64,000 nt of DNA from 66-474 sp050738155 (GTDB lineage: Bacteria > Pseudomonadota > Gammaproteobacteria > Xanthomonadales > Rhodanobacteraceae), in contig JBOHYW010000002.1 of assembly GCA_050738155.1 (NCBI GenBank), positions 1 to 64,000 of the forward strand, in the 5' to 3' direction. Shown here piece after piece: positions 45,295 to 55,500 of the stretch (within the stretch, counting starts at the first letter, position 1; the number at the start of each line of letters is the position of its first letter). The notes below the pieces were generated by a model that saw only the letters and a program-made list of their open reading frames with translations, had not been told where the DNA came from and searched no databases. The position numbers and the translations under genes are program-made.

Positions 45295-46767
45295 ATGCAG
45301 CGCGGTTTCCCGCGGCCATTCGAAGGCCACTACGGAATCAGTCTCACGGTCGCGATCATCGCGCTCGCGCCATTCATCGTGGTCAGCACCGCCGACACGA
45401 TGTTCGCGAAGCAACTGCAAGCTTCGCTGCATACGGACCAGCTCGGCACGCAACTGATTGCGGGATTCGCAATCGCCGGCTACGCATTCGGCGCCTTTAC
45501 CGGCGGTGACCTGATCCAGCGCTTTCATCAGCGTTACCTGTTTCTTGCCTGCCAGGCGGCGTTTGTCGCGGGCTGCGCCATCAGTGCCGCCGCTCCCGGC
45601 GTGTATGTGTACGGGTTCGGGCGCATCCTGATGGGAATCGCAACCGGTCTGTTGCTGGTGATCGCATTGCCGCCGGTGATCCAGCGCTTTCCCTTCGAAA
45701 AGTTGCGCACCACGATGGCATGGGTCGACCTCGGCTTCTTTGGTGCGGTGTGCGCGGGACCACTGCTTGGTGGCGCGATCGCTTCGTGGCACGCGTGGCG
45801 CTGGCTGTTCGCGGGCCTCGCGATCATCGGCGCGTTGAATTTCGCCACGGCGCTGCTGACGGAACCGCTCCTCGATCCGCCCAACCCGAAGCTGCGTTTC
45901 GATGCGTGGGCGAGCGTGCTCGGCTTCGGTGCCGTGGTGCTGCCGTTCTGGGCCACCAGCGAATTGACGCAACACGGTTTCGCCTCCGTGATGTTCACCG
46001 TGCTGCTGGCCGCGGCGATGGTCTGTTTCGTGGCACTGCTGCTGGTCGAATACCACCAGAAGGAACCGCTTTCGCCAGTCAAGTTGATGTGGAACACGAT
46101 CGCGGTGATCGGAACGCTGGTCGCGATGTTCGCCGGCGCGGCGTTCGTCACGCTGGTCGAACTGGCCGAGCGACTGCATGTCCAGGTGCTACACCACTCG
46201 CCGCTGGCCACTGGCGCCCTGCTGTCGCCGATGATCATCGGGGCTTGCGTGACTGCGGTGTTGCTGGGCCTGCTGCTGAACACGCGCTACCTGCCGATCC
46301 TGATACTGGCCGGCATGGCGTGCCTGGTCGGTGCTGGCGTGGTGATGCTCGAGTTTGGCAGCGGCAATGCTTTCGTCCTCACCTTGGCCACCGCCGCCCT
46401 GCTGGGGCTGGGCGCGGGCGCAACCGTATCGGCGGGACTCGTGATGGCGGCCTTCACGATTGCCTCGAAGATGGTCGGCCGTGTGTTCGCGCTGGTCGAA
46501 TTGGTGCGCTCGCTCGCCGACTATGTCATCACCCCGGTGATCATGAAAACCGCCCGCGTGCATTCACACCAACCGCCGCTCGACTGGCCCGGCGTGCAAC
46601 GCGCGACCGAAATCACGCTGTGGCTGACAGTAGGCTTCACCGTGCTCGGCGTGGCGCTGTGGATGGCGGGCGGTACCGGTCTGCCGGTGCCGGACATCAA
46701 GACGTGGATCGGTGGCAAAGACCCCGCGATCAAGTCACCGACGTTGCTCGCGCGGTTGCGCAAGTAA
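45295..46767 (+). CDS. MFS transporter, DHA2-like drug/metabolite exporter
   Basis: Encodes 490 residues with about 14 membrane helices. The GRILMGIATGLLLV segment, the loop AGYAFGAFTGGDLIQRFHQR and AGPLLGGAIASWHAWRWLF (motif C region and the following Trp-Arg-Trp) are typical of the EmrB/QacA branch. AAGGA precedes the ATG. No regulator or membrane-fusion partner lies beside it, so the substrate is open. It is not clearly part of the polysaccharide locus. Confidence 0.87.
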   Translation: MQRGFPRPFEGHYGISLTVAIIALAPFIVVSTADTMFAKQLQASLHTDQLGTQLIAGFAIAGYAFGAFTGGDLIQRFHQRYLFLACQAAFVAGCAISAAAPGVYVYGFGRILMGIATGLLLVIALPPVIQRFPFEKLRTTMAWVDLGFFGAVCAGPLLGGAIASWHAWRWLFAGLAIIGALNFATALLTEPLLDPPNPKLRFDAWASVLGFGAVVLPFWATSELTQHGFASVMFTVLLAAAMVCFVALLLVEYHQKEPLSPVKLMWNTIAVIGTLVAMFAGAAFVTLVELAERLHVQVLHHSPLATGALLSPMIIGACVTAVLLGLLLNTRYLPILILAGMACLVGAGVVMLEFGSGNAFVLTLATAALLGLGAGATVSAGLVMAAFTIASKMVGRVFALVELVRSLADYVITPVIMKTARVHSHQPPLDWPGVQRATEITLWLTVGFTVLGVALWMAGGTGLPVPDIKTWIGGKDPAIKSPTLLARLRK

Positions 46768-47060
46768 ATCCGCGGCTCGCGCTTCGTCCACCTGAATGAT
46801 GCGGCTGCGATGATCGTGTCTGGTCATGGCGGCAACACGTATCCATGGCCGCCCGTACGTTGCATGGAATCCTTCAGGCCGACAGTCATGATCGTCCGCA
46901 TCCCGAGCAACTGTTCATCACGAAAGACGTCAATGCGTAACCGGCGATGGATCAGGATTCTTCACATTGCGGGCGTACTTGGCTGCTTGGTAGTTCAGCA
47001 AAATTTGCAGGTCAGTGCGTGCGCAGATTCGTCCGCACCCCCACGTTCCCCAGAAACGCA
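46768..47060. other. Intergenic region, nothing recognised
   Basis: About 290 bases between the MFS gene and the terminator of tRNA-Ser(CGA). The open frames that cross it read into the tRNA and are spurious. No repeats of the families seen elsewhere were noticed. Confidence 0.5.
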
Positions 47061-47081
47061 AAACGCCCACAAGGGGCGTTT
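47061..47081 (-). terminator. Terminator of tRNA-Ser(CGA)
   Basis: AAACGCCC and GGGCGTTT form a perfect 8-bp stem around a 5-base loop just past the tRNA 3' end. On the minus strand the second arm ends GGGCGTTTTG, a short T-run. Confidence 0.75.
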
Positions 47082-47086
47082 GCATT

Positions 47087-47179
<93 letters not shown>

Positions 47180-47436
47180 AAAATTTTAGCGCGCGGTTTT
47201 CGTGGCACTCGCGCCGGCGCATTGTTCGTCTCATCCCTGAGACTCACCCCTCGCGCTAAGCGCTCGGGGACAGCCTTGCGGCTATCCCAATTCGCTCCCG
47301 GCGAATTCGTCGGCCGCCCTGCTCTTCAGAAACGTAGCGCCCGCCTAGGCCTTGCCGCCATGGCGGGGCCGCCCATGATAACCGCGGTTGCTGGCAGTGC
47401 CAACTGAAACGGCTTGGGAAACCGCGGTTCCGCCGG

Positions 47437-48900
47437 CTAGCGTCGACAGCCTGTCAGTCGCAATCGCTTGCCGATGCTCAAGGTCGAGGATACGTGCAGG
47501 TGGTTGCTGCGGGCCAGTTTGCGCACGCTGTCGCAGTGGAAGCGGTGCGCGATCGCGTACAGCGAGTCACCTTTGCGCACGGTGTAATGCCGCGCCGGAG
47601 GCGGCGCGGGCGGATCGGGAAGTTGCGCCGCCTGCAACTGATCGGCCAATGCCACCCATTCGCCGTGTACGCACGAGTGCTTGTACGCGCTTTCCAGGAA
47701 ATGCGGCAGGTTGATGCGTGTGCCCTCGGGCTGCTCCTGCGATGGTTTCATCTGCGGGTTGAGGTTGCGCAGCGTGCGGTACCAGCCATAGCGTGCGTGG
47801 TCATCGCTGCCGAGGCACACCGTCAGTTGGTTGAGCGAGGCGGCATTGGCCAGATCGACGTGCCCGGGTGCGCCATCGACCTTGGGGAAATGCAGGTTGT
47901 AGCGATGCGGGTGCAGGAACAGCCAAGCCGCTGCCAACACCATTGGCACGTAGGCACGCGTCTCCGGCGCCAGCGAGAAATAGACCTTGGGGTTCCAGAA
48001 GGTCGGGTCCGACGCGCCCGCGACCAGACGCCCCACCCGGCCTTCGCCGCCGTTGTAGGCAGCCAGCACCAGCGCGAGGTTGTCGTTGAGTTTGCCGAGT
48101 TGCTCGTTGAGATACGCTGCACCCGCTTGCGCCGCCATGGTGGGATCGAAACGCTGGTCGAACCCGCTGACGGTGTTCAGCCCGAAACGCGCCCCGGTCG
48201 CCGGCATGAACTGTAGCGGTCCGGCCGCACCCGAGCGTGACATCGCGTGCACGCGACCGCCTGATTCCTTGGCGAGAATGCCGAACAGGATCGCCTCGGG
48301 CAGCCCCGCCTTGTGGAACGCTGGCCACATCTGGTAGCGCAGGTATTCGTAATCGACATAGGCGCGAACCAGGTTGGGCCGCAGACGCGTCAACCACACC
48401 TGCAAGGCGGCCTGGACGGTGCCGTTGGTGGCAACCAGGTCCGACAGCTTGTGGTCGTGCAGAAGTTCGACGGTGCGCTGTGCCTGCGGCAACGTGGTCA
48501 GCACCCCCGAGTCCGCATTGGCGTCGGTCTGGTCCTGGGTATCGAGTACGTCATCGTCGTCCTCGGTGCCGAGGAAACTGCCGTCCTTCAGGCGCAAGGC
48601 GCGGTCATAGGCAGCGAGGAAGCGCTCGGTATCGCAACCCGAAGTGTTGAGGCATTGGTCCGAGGCATTGCGCATAGCATCCAGCGCCGCCTCAAGTGAC
48701 TCCTGCGATTTGGAGTGGTCGCCTTGCCGCGCCAACTCCAACGCTTGATCATACTGCTGACTTGCCTGATCGAGCTGCGCGTACAGCGCATCAATATTGC
48801 TTGTCGTCGCAGTGTTTTTTTGCGTCGGTGTCGCCGCACAACCTGCCAGCAAACCCCATGCACACGCACACGCAACCCACCCCGCAAACCGCCACGTCAT
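47437..48900 (-). CDS. MltD-like membrane-bound lytic murein transglycosylase with LysM domain
   Basis: Encodes 487 residues from the ATG at 48900. Lipoprotein signal CACAWGLLAGC with Cys21; a polar helical region (40-130); SLT domain with catalytic Glu in FGILAKESGGRVHAM, then GAAGPLQFMPATGARFGL and NLALVLAAYNGGEGRVGRL; and one C-terminal LysM (HYTVRKGDSLYAIAHRFHC). It cleaves peptidoglycan glycan strands with 1,6-anhydro-ring formation. E. coli MltD carries two LysM modules, whereas only one is visible here. Monocistronic. Confidence 0.92.
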   Translation of the reverse strand: MTWRFAGWVACACAWGLLAGCAATPTQKNTATTSNIDALYAQLDQASQQYDQALELARQGDHSKSQESLEAALDAMRNASDQCLNTSGCDTERFLAAYDRALRLKDGSFLGTEDDDDVLDTQDQTDANADSGVLTTLPQAQRTVELLHDHKLSDLVATNGTVQAALQVWLTRLRPNLVRAYVDYEYLRYQMWPAFHKAGLPEAILFGILAKESGGRVHAMSRSGAAGPLQFMPATGARFGLNTVSGFDQRFDPTMAAQAGAAYLNEQLGKLNDNLALVLAAYNGGEGRVGRLVAGASDPTFWNPKVYFSLAPETRAYVPMVLAAAWLFLHPHRYNLHFPKVDGAPGHVDLANAASLNQLTVCLGSDDHARYGWYRTLRNLNPQMKPSQEQPEGTRINLPHFLESAYKHSCVHGEWVALADQLQAAQLPDPPAPPPARHYTVRKGDSLYAIAHRFHCDSVRKLARSNHLHVSSTLSIGKRLRLTGCRR

Positions 48901-49097
48901 GAACAACCCACCAAAGAACGGACAACGCTCGCACCCTAACGGTTCGCGGCGTGTGACTCAAGGCGCGTGCCGTACAATCGGAACCCGATCACATACTGCG
49001 CGGGGAATACAAGCGTGGTCGACATCCTGATTCACCGCGACGACATCGTGTCTGGCATGGCAAGCCGGACGCGATTTCCGACTGGAAACATTGCGCC

Positions 49098-50255
49098 ATG
49101 ACGCCGCGCCCTCAGCTCGCCGCCGACACGCCGCTCGCACAGCGACTCGTCGCAGGCTTGCGTTATCCTGTGACGGGCGGAGCGCTGGCGACCTGTGTCG
49201 TGCTCGGCTTGTGCCGCTATGTGACGTTTCTGGTCGGCCACCTGCCTTCGTTGGGTGGCCTGCTGGCGATCGCCGTTGCCATCGCCATCTGGTGGGGAAC
49301 CTGGCGCTACGCCATCGATTGCATGGTGCAAACCGCCGATGGTTTCGCCGAGCCGCCGGAAGTGAGCCTCGAAGACCACGCCGGCAGCCCGCGCAACCTG
49401 CTGGGTGTGCATCTGCTGGTGGTCGCGATCTGTGTGCTGGTCATGCTGTTCGCGCCTGCGCATCTTTGGATGGTGCTGGTGAGCGCGGCGGTTTTGCTGC
49501 CTGCCATCGACATGTCGCTGGCGTTCGACGGCAGCCTCGCCGTTGCACTCAATCCCGTGACCTGGATCGGCACCATCGTCCGCTTCGGGTTGTCCTACCT
49601 GATCCCGGTTGCCGCCAACATCGTGCTCGCGTTGCTGATCTGGTTTGCATCGGCCGGCACATCGCACCTGCCCGCGTTGCTCGCGCTGCCGCTGTATGGC
49701 TTCGCCTGCACCTATCTGGTGCTGCTCGACTTCCACTGGATGGGATTGCTGGTCTGGCATTACCGCGAGCGCCTCGGCATGCACCCCAGGGCTCCGGAGC
49801 TGGCCCGCGCGATGGCGCTGGACGCCGACGGTGAATTGCTGCAGGAATGCCAGACGCTCGCAACAACCGATCCGGAGCAAGCCGCCATACGCCTGCGTGA
49901 CCGCATCCGCGAGCGCAGCGCGCCCGCACCCGTGCACAGCATGTTCCGCAGTCTGCTGCACAAGCTGCAGCGCAACGATCTCCTGTTGCAGCACGGGCAA
50001 ACCTGGATCGCGCAATTGTGCGCCAATGGCGAAGCACGTCGCGCGCTGGGCGTGGTACAGGAATGTCGCGAAGTCGATCCGGCCTTCATACCCGACGCCC
50101 CGGAAAATACCGCGATGCTGGCCGAACTCGCCGCACGGATCGGCATGCGCGATCTCTCGAGCCATCTGGCGCGCGGCTTCGGGCAACGCTGGCCGCGACA
50201 TGAAGCCGGTGCACGAATCGCGCAATTGGCCACCGATACTTCGCAAACCACATGA
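49098..50255 (+). CDS. Membrane protein with C-terminal helical-repeat-like domain, unknown
   Basis: Encodes 385 residues. The first 230 residues have about six hydrophobic helices (for example GGLLAIAVAIAIWWG, LLVVAICVLVMLFA, LALPLYGFACTYLVLL). The rest is soluble and helical, with pairs of helices (LLQECQTLATTDPEQAAIRL, WIAQLCANGEARRALGVVQE) that look like TPR units. No catalytic motif. It overlaps greB by 4 bases, so they are co-translated. The function is unknown. Confidence 0.75.
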   Translation: MTPRPQLAADTPLAQRLVAGLRYPVTGGALATCVVLGLCRYVTFLVGHLPSLGGLLAIAVAIAIWWGTWRYAIDCMVQTADGFAEPPEVSLEDHAGSPRNLLGVHLLVVAICVLVMLFAPAHLWMVLVSAAVLLPAIDMSLAFDGSLAVALNPVTWIGTIVRFGLSYLIPVAANIVLALLIWFASAGTSHLPALLALPLYGFACTYLVLLDFHWMGLLVWHYRERLGMHPRAPELARAMALDADGELLQECQTLATTDPEQAAIRLRDRIRERSAPAPVHSMFRSLLHKLQRNDLLLQHGQTWIAQLCANGEARRALGVVQECREVDPAFIPDAPENTAMLAELAARIGMRDLSSHLARGFGQRWPRHEAGARIAQLATDTSQTT

Positions 50256-50752
50256 GCCGTTGGCGTCCGCCCTCACCCCGTTCCACCGCGATCATCACCC
50301 GCGCGGGATTCGAGACGCTGAAGACCGAACTCGACCATCTGTGGCGTGAGCTGCGGCCGGAAGTGGTCAAGGCGCTGGCGGCGGCGGCAGCCGAAGGCGA
50401 TCGTTCGGAAAACGCCGAATACACCTATCGCAAGAAGCAACTCGGCGAAATCGATCGCCGCGTGCGTTATCTGTCCAAACGCATTCCGTCGCTGAAAGTC
50501 GCCGAAGGCGTGCCCGCCGATCGCGGGGCCATTTTTTTTGGCGCTCGTTTCGAAATCGAAAACTGCGACAGCGGCGATACCCACACCTACCGCATCGTCG
50601 GCCCCGACGAGACCGATGCAAAGAAAGGCTGGATCAGTGTCGATTCACCGCTCGCGCGCGCAGCGTTGAAGAGACGCGTCGATGATGAATTCGAGGCGGA
50701 GTTGCCGGGTGGCAAGGTGCGCTTCGTGGTGCTGGCAGTGCAATATCCGTAG
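50252..50752 (+). CDS. greB: GreB transcription elongation factor
   Basis: Encodes 166 residues. The N-terminal coiled coil carries the acidic tip in AAAEGDRSENAEYTYRKKQL, and the C-terminal FKBP-like domain has RIVGPDETDAKKGWISVDSP. GreB stimulates transcript cleavage by backtracked RNA polymerase. The RSENAEY tip followed by YRKKQLGEIDRRVR favours GreB over GreA. The start overlaps the membrane-protein gene by 4 bases. Confidence 0.93.
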   Translation: MSRWRPPSPRSTAIITRAGFETLKTELDHLWRELRPEVVKALAAAAAEGDRSENAEYTYRKKQLGEIDRRVRYLSKRIPSLKVAEGVPADRGAIFFGARFEIENCDSGDTHTYRIVGPDETDAKKGWISVDSPLARAALKRRVDDEFEAELPGGKVRFVVLAVQYP

Positions 50753-50850
50753 GCGCACGCCGCGTCCATCCTCCGACGCTCGCTTACGCTCGCGCCGACC
50801 CTCTTCGTTCCGAAGGGGGAAGACAAGCAGCTTCGCCTGCTGCTCGTTTG

Positions 50851-50889
50851 CCAGGTGCTGCTGCCGGTCTTCAGGTATTGGTTGAATCC
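50851..50889. repeat. 39-base fragment matching the autotransporter gene
   Basis: CCAGGTGCTGCTGCCGGTCT and the bases after it match 55877-55915 inside the autotransporter gene at 37 of 39 positions and in the same orientation. On the minus strand it would encode part of FNQYLKTGSSTW. It lies in the 184-base gap between convergent greB and rimO, beside the hairpin AGCAG-CTTCGC-CTGCT. No gene is seen in the gap. Confidence 0.75.
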
Positions 50890-50936
50890 ATGGGGCGGCG
50901 GGAGACAAGCGCAAGTAGCAAGGCTTCGGCTTTTGC

Positions 50937-52298
50937 TTACCCCCTTCCAAAGGAAGGGGGTCGATGCGCAGCATCGGGGGGATGCGACAACGCAGCCTCG
51001 AGGTCATGTTCACCCGCACCCGTCACGAGCACCTCGGCAAACTGCCCCGGATTCAATGATTGGCCGTCGCCAATCCGCACTACGCCGTCGATCTCCGGTG
51101 CATCGGCGGATGAGCGCGCGATGGCACCATCGGCGGTCGCTTCATCCACCAACACTTGCATCGTGCAGCCGATCTTGCGTTGCAGCTTGGCAGCGGAAAT
51201 CTCTGCCTGCACTTCCATGAAGCGTTCGAGCCGGTCTTCCTTCAATTCTTCCGGCACCGGATCCGGCAATTCGTTGGCTTTGGCGCCCCCCACCGGCGAA
51301 TAGGCGAACGCACCGACGCGATCAAGCTGCGCTTCGCGCAGGTAGTCGAGCAGCTCTTCGAATTCGGCATCGGTCTCACCGGGAAAGCCGACGATGAAGG
51401 TGCTGCGGATGGTGAGGCCCGGGCAAACCTCGCGCCACGCGCGGATGCGGTCCAGGGTTTTTTCCGCGTGTGCCGGACGCTTCATCAGTTTCAAAATACG
51501 TCGCGAAGCATGCTGGAACGGAATGTCGAGATATGGAAGAATTTTTCCATCCGCCATCAGCGGGATGACTTCGTCGACGTGCGGGTACGGATAAACGTAG
51601 TGCAAGCGCACCCACGCGCCGAGTTCGCCCAAGGCCCGGCACAGGTCGGTCATGCGCGTGCGGTACGCGTTGCCGCGCCATTCGCGCTCCGCATATTTCA
51701 GGTCGACGCCATAGGCGCTGGTGTCCTGCGAAATCACCAGCAATTCCTTGACGCCCGAGCGCACCAGTTTTTCGGCCTCGATCAGCACCTCGTCGATCGG
51801 ACGCGAAACGAGATTGCCACGCATCGAGGGGATGATGCAGAAGGTGCAACGGTGGTTGCAGCCTTCGGAAATCTTCAAGTATGCGTAGTGCTTCGGCGTC
51901 AATTTGATACCGGCGTCAGGGACCAGATCCACGAATGGATCGTGCGGCTTCGGCAGCGCCTCGTGCACCGCGCCCATCACGCTGGCGTAATCCTGCGGAC
52001 CGGTGATCGCCAGCACGTCGGGGTACGCTTCGCGGATCAATGCATCACGTTTGCCGAGACAGCCGGTGACGATGACGCGGCCGTTTTCGTGCAAGGCTTC
52101 ACCAATGGCGTCCAGCGATTCCTGCACCGCGGCATCGATGAAGCCGCAGGTGTTGACGATCACCGCGTTGGCCTTGTCGTAACGCGGGACGATCTGGTAA
52201 CCCTCGGCCTTCAGCTGGGTGAGGATGCGTTCGGAATCGACCAGTGCCTTGGGACAACCGAGACTGACGAAACCGATCTTGGGGGACGCTGCGGGCAT
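50937..52298 (-). CDS. rimO: RimO, ribosomal protein uS12 methylthiotransferase
   Basis: Encodes 453 residues. The UPF0004 domain supplies cysteines in FVSLGCPKALVDSE, NTCGFIDAAV and VTGCLGKRD; the radical SAM motif is ISEGCNHRCTFCIIP, followed by a C-terminal TRAM domain. It adds a methylthio group to Asp88 of S12. The last 15 or so residues (SHPPDAAHRPPSFGRG) run past the usual TRAM end into a palindromic repeat that also provides the stop codon. Confidence 0.94.
   Translation of the reverse strand: MPAASPKIGFVSLGCPKALVDSERILTQLKAEGYQIVPRYDKANAVIVNTCGFIDAAVQESLDAIGEALHENGRVIVTGCLGKRDALIREAYPDVLAITGPQDYASVMGAVHEALPKPHDPFVDLVPDAGIKLTPKHYAYLKISEGCNHRCTFCIIPSMRGNLVSRPIDEVLIEAEKLVRSGVKELLVISQDTSAYGVDLKYAEREWRGNAYRTRMTDLCRALGELGAWVRLHYVYPYPHVDEVIPLMADGKILPYLDIPFQHASRRILKLMKRPAHAEKTLDRIRAWREVCPGLTIRSTFIVGFPGETDAEFEELLDYLREAQLDRVGAFAYSPVGGAKANELPDPVPEELKEDRLERFMEVQAEISAAKLQRKIGCTMQVLVDEATADGAIARSSADAPEIDGVVRIGDGQSLNPGQFAEVLVTGAGEHDLEAALSHPPDAAHRPPSFGRG
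50940..50960. repeat. Palindromic repeat at the 3' end of rimO
   Basis: CCCCCTTCC-AAA-GGAAGGGGG, perfect 9-base arms. It lies within the last codons of rimO. Similar GACCCCCTTCC elements occur at 12050 and a related one at 50800-50820, so this looks like an interspersed repeat inserted at the gene end. Confidence 0.75.
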
Positions 52299-52519
52299 TG
52301 AGGCAAACCGGTCGAAAACAGCCGCCTATTCTAGCGTGCTGCCCTCTGCTCGCGACTTCTGGTTACCCGCGGGACGGTACGCCAGGAAATTCCGGAAGAA
52401 TCGTCGCCATGCTCGCTGGCAAAACGCACGCCTCCTCAATTGCGAGGAGGCGTGAATCCCAACCCCGGCCGGCGCTTGTCTTTCGATGTCACCGGCCGAC
52501 CCGATCACCGCTGCGTTGT

Positions 52520-55500
52520 TCAGAAACGCAACGTGCTCTCCAGCATCGCCGCCACGGCCTGTTGGTGCAGACCCTGCTGACCCTCGAGGCCAAGATGGAG
52601 TTCGAGGTCGCGGGCCGGCCACAGTCCCACGCCCATCTTCAGCACCGAGTAGTTGCGCGACAGGCCGACGCCGCTCAATGGCATCCAGTCGTCAAAACCC
52701 GTGAACGACGCCTGGAACGCTTGGCCGTACTGGCTCAACGTGTGCCGCCATTCGGCGCTGCCATCCAACTGCAAGCGCATGCCATTCGACAGATTCCAAC
52801 CGCGCGTGGCGCGCATGCCGAGACCGGCCTGCCAACGGCCGGTGCCGCGACTGTCCGCCTTCAACCCGAACCCGCCGGCACCGTGTTCGGCGAATGCGCC
52901 CTCGTCGAGTTGCTCGTAGCGCAGGTTCACGAATGGCGCGATGCTGGCGCCCGCAAAATGCAAACGCATGCCGGCTTCGCCCGTCGCCAGGTTGAAGCTG
53001 CCATTGAAGCCGCCGGCAACCGGCGCGGCAATCTGGCCCAGCATCAGCAGGCGCTGCATGTCCTGGCGATACCAGCCGATACCGACGCTGCCGCCGACGA
53101 ACCACGGACCGCGCGCCCAACCGCCATACACGGTCACGCTGTTGGCACGATTGCGGCCGTGGTCGAAAGCGCCTTCGATCTGGCCGAACCCGTGGCTGGC
53201 ACTGAGCGCATAACCGACGACGCCATTGCGGCCTACCCTGAAATCCGTGCCGATCATGCTGCCGGTATTCTGGACCGTGGTCCCCGCATACCCGCTTGCC
53301 TGCATGCTGCCTTGCCAGCCAAGGCCAGTAGCCCATACGCCGGCCTTTTGATGGCCTTCGCGGACCGCGTCGAGATGCCCCGCCAAGGCAGCGGCGGAGA
53401 TGTCAAGGCTGTCGAAAAGCATCGCCGCGCTGGCCGCTGGCAATTGTCCGGACAGACTCTGCAGCGACGCCTCGGCAAACGCCGCCGTCGGCGCATGCTG
53501 GATCGCGCCCGCCGCTTGCAGCGTGGCGAGTTCCGATGCGTCGACACTGCCGCCGGCCGCCAGCCGCGCATCCAGCATGTCGAACGAACTCTGCAAGCGC
53601 GCCGCGGCCTGCAGGTCCGGTGCGCTGGTCATGCCCATGGCTTGCGCGGCCTTGCTGATGTTGAGCGAGGTCGTGTCGAGCCAGACAGACGTGGGCGTGT
53701 AGCCGATCGTGGATTGCAGGAACATCCCCGGCGACAACGTCAACGCCGCAAACTTGCCGTCGACGCCGTTGCCGGCGGTCAGGACATCCTGATGCTTGGC
53801 TTTGATGTAACCGTGATCGGCACCCAGAACATTGAGGTCACCGGCCAGCGACGCGTTGCCTGCGACGTTCAATTCCGAGCCAAGACTGACCGAGAACACC
53901 CCGCTCGCGGTCTGTGTGAAGTTGCCGCCGACGCGGGTATCGCCACCGCGCACGATCACCGTTCCGGCATTGGACAACGAACCGCCAATCCGCGGAGCCG
54001 CATCGAGCGTCCCGGCGCCCGTGACGTCGACATTGCCCGCCAAGGCACGGCTGTCGGCCCGCAACACGCCGCCAGCCACCGTCCAATTCACGGACGCGTC
54101 ACCAACACCCATCAGTGTCCAGACGCTCGAACCGGATTTCTCGAAATTCCGGAAGCCGACGTATTGGGTGCCGGAGTAGCGGCGCGGCAGGGTCGAGTCG
54201 ATCGTGGACACATCGAAGTAATTGCCGAACCAGCCGTTGTCGTCACCGCCCAGGTTCAAGGTATCGCCACCATTGCCGGCACCGCTGATACTCACCACGT
54301 TGCCAATGAACTGGCCGCCGGATTCGAGCGTCAGCGTGTTGCCACCGCCGGAAAATTCCACGGCATTGGCGGGCAGCCCGAAACCACCCGGGAAGCCGCC
54401 CACGATCACGCCCGCGTTGACGATGGTGCTGCCACCGGTACTGACGACACCGGCACCGCCTGCCCCGGTTTGCCCGGACGCGCCACCGAACCACCAGGAA
54501 CCGCCGTAGCCGGACTGCCCACCGGCACCACCGCTGATGATGCCGACATTGACCAACGTGAAGTCGGAACCGCTCACACCAGCGCCACCCTGTCCGCCGT
54601 TGCCGCCGGTCCCGTTGTAGCCATAAGCATTGCCACCGGAACCCGCACTGCCACCCATGACCAAGCCGGCGTTGACCATTGCAAAACCGGAACCGTCGCC
54701 CCCGGCCTCTCCATCGGCGCCATTACCTGCAACGGCGTTGCCGCGGAAGGAACTCTGGCCGTCACTGCCGTCCATACCGAACACGCTGGCTCGCGATGCA
54801 ACATCGAGCGCCGTGCCGGCGGCCATGCTCACGCCGCTGGTCAGCGCTGCCATGCTGCGACCGGTGCCAACTTGCAACGTTCCGCCCGCCACGCTGGTGC
54901 CGCCGTCGAACGGGTTGTACCCGCCGAGAATCAGGGTGCCAAGGTCGGTCTTGCGCAACCCGGCGTCGCCGCGCAAGTCGTTGTCGATCTCGGCGGTCAT
55001 GCCGGCACCCGCCGCCGTGCCGTCACCCACGCGAATGATCGGTGCCGCGCCTTGATGTCCGACCAGCGTCAGGTCATCGCCGGTCAGACGGTAACCATCC
55101 ACCGCAAACTGCATGCCGGTGGTTTGCACGCGTCCCCAGCGATTGCTTGTCCGAACCTTGCCCGGCGTGCCAGTGAACACCGCAAAACCCGGATTCGGTG
55201 TCATGCGACCGCGCTGACTGGTGCCGTTTGTCGTCACCTGTACCCAGTCCGACGATCTGGCTGTCCAGTTACCGTTGCCACCGAAGGAAACATGCGCGGG
55301 CGCCCAGATGTTCATGCCAAGGCCAAGCCCTGCGAACAGGTCAATCTGGTTACGGCTGGCATCATTGACCACCGCGTAATCGCTGGTACCGGTTCCCGTC
55401 GGCACCGCGCCGATGTTGATACAACCGGTATTGCCTGCCACGGCGCAACCGCTGACGTGCAGCGTGCCGTAATCGAACAAGTGATAGAGGCCTGGATCGG

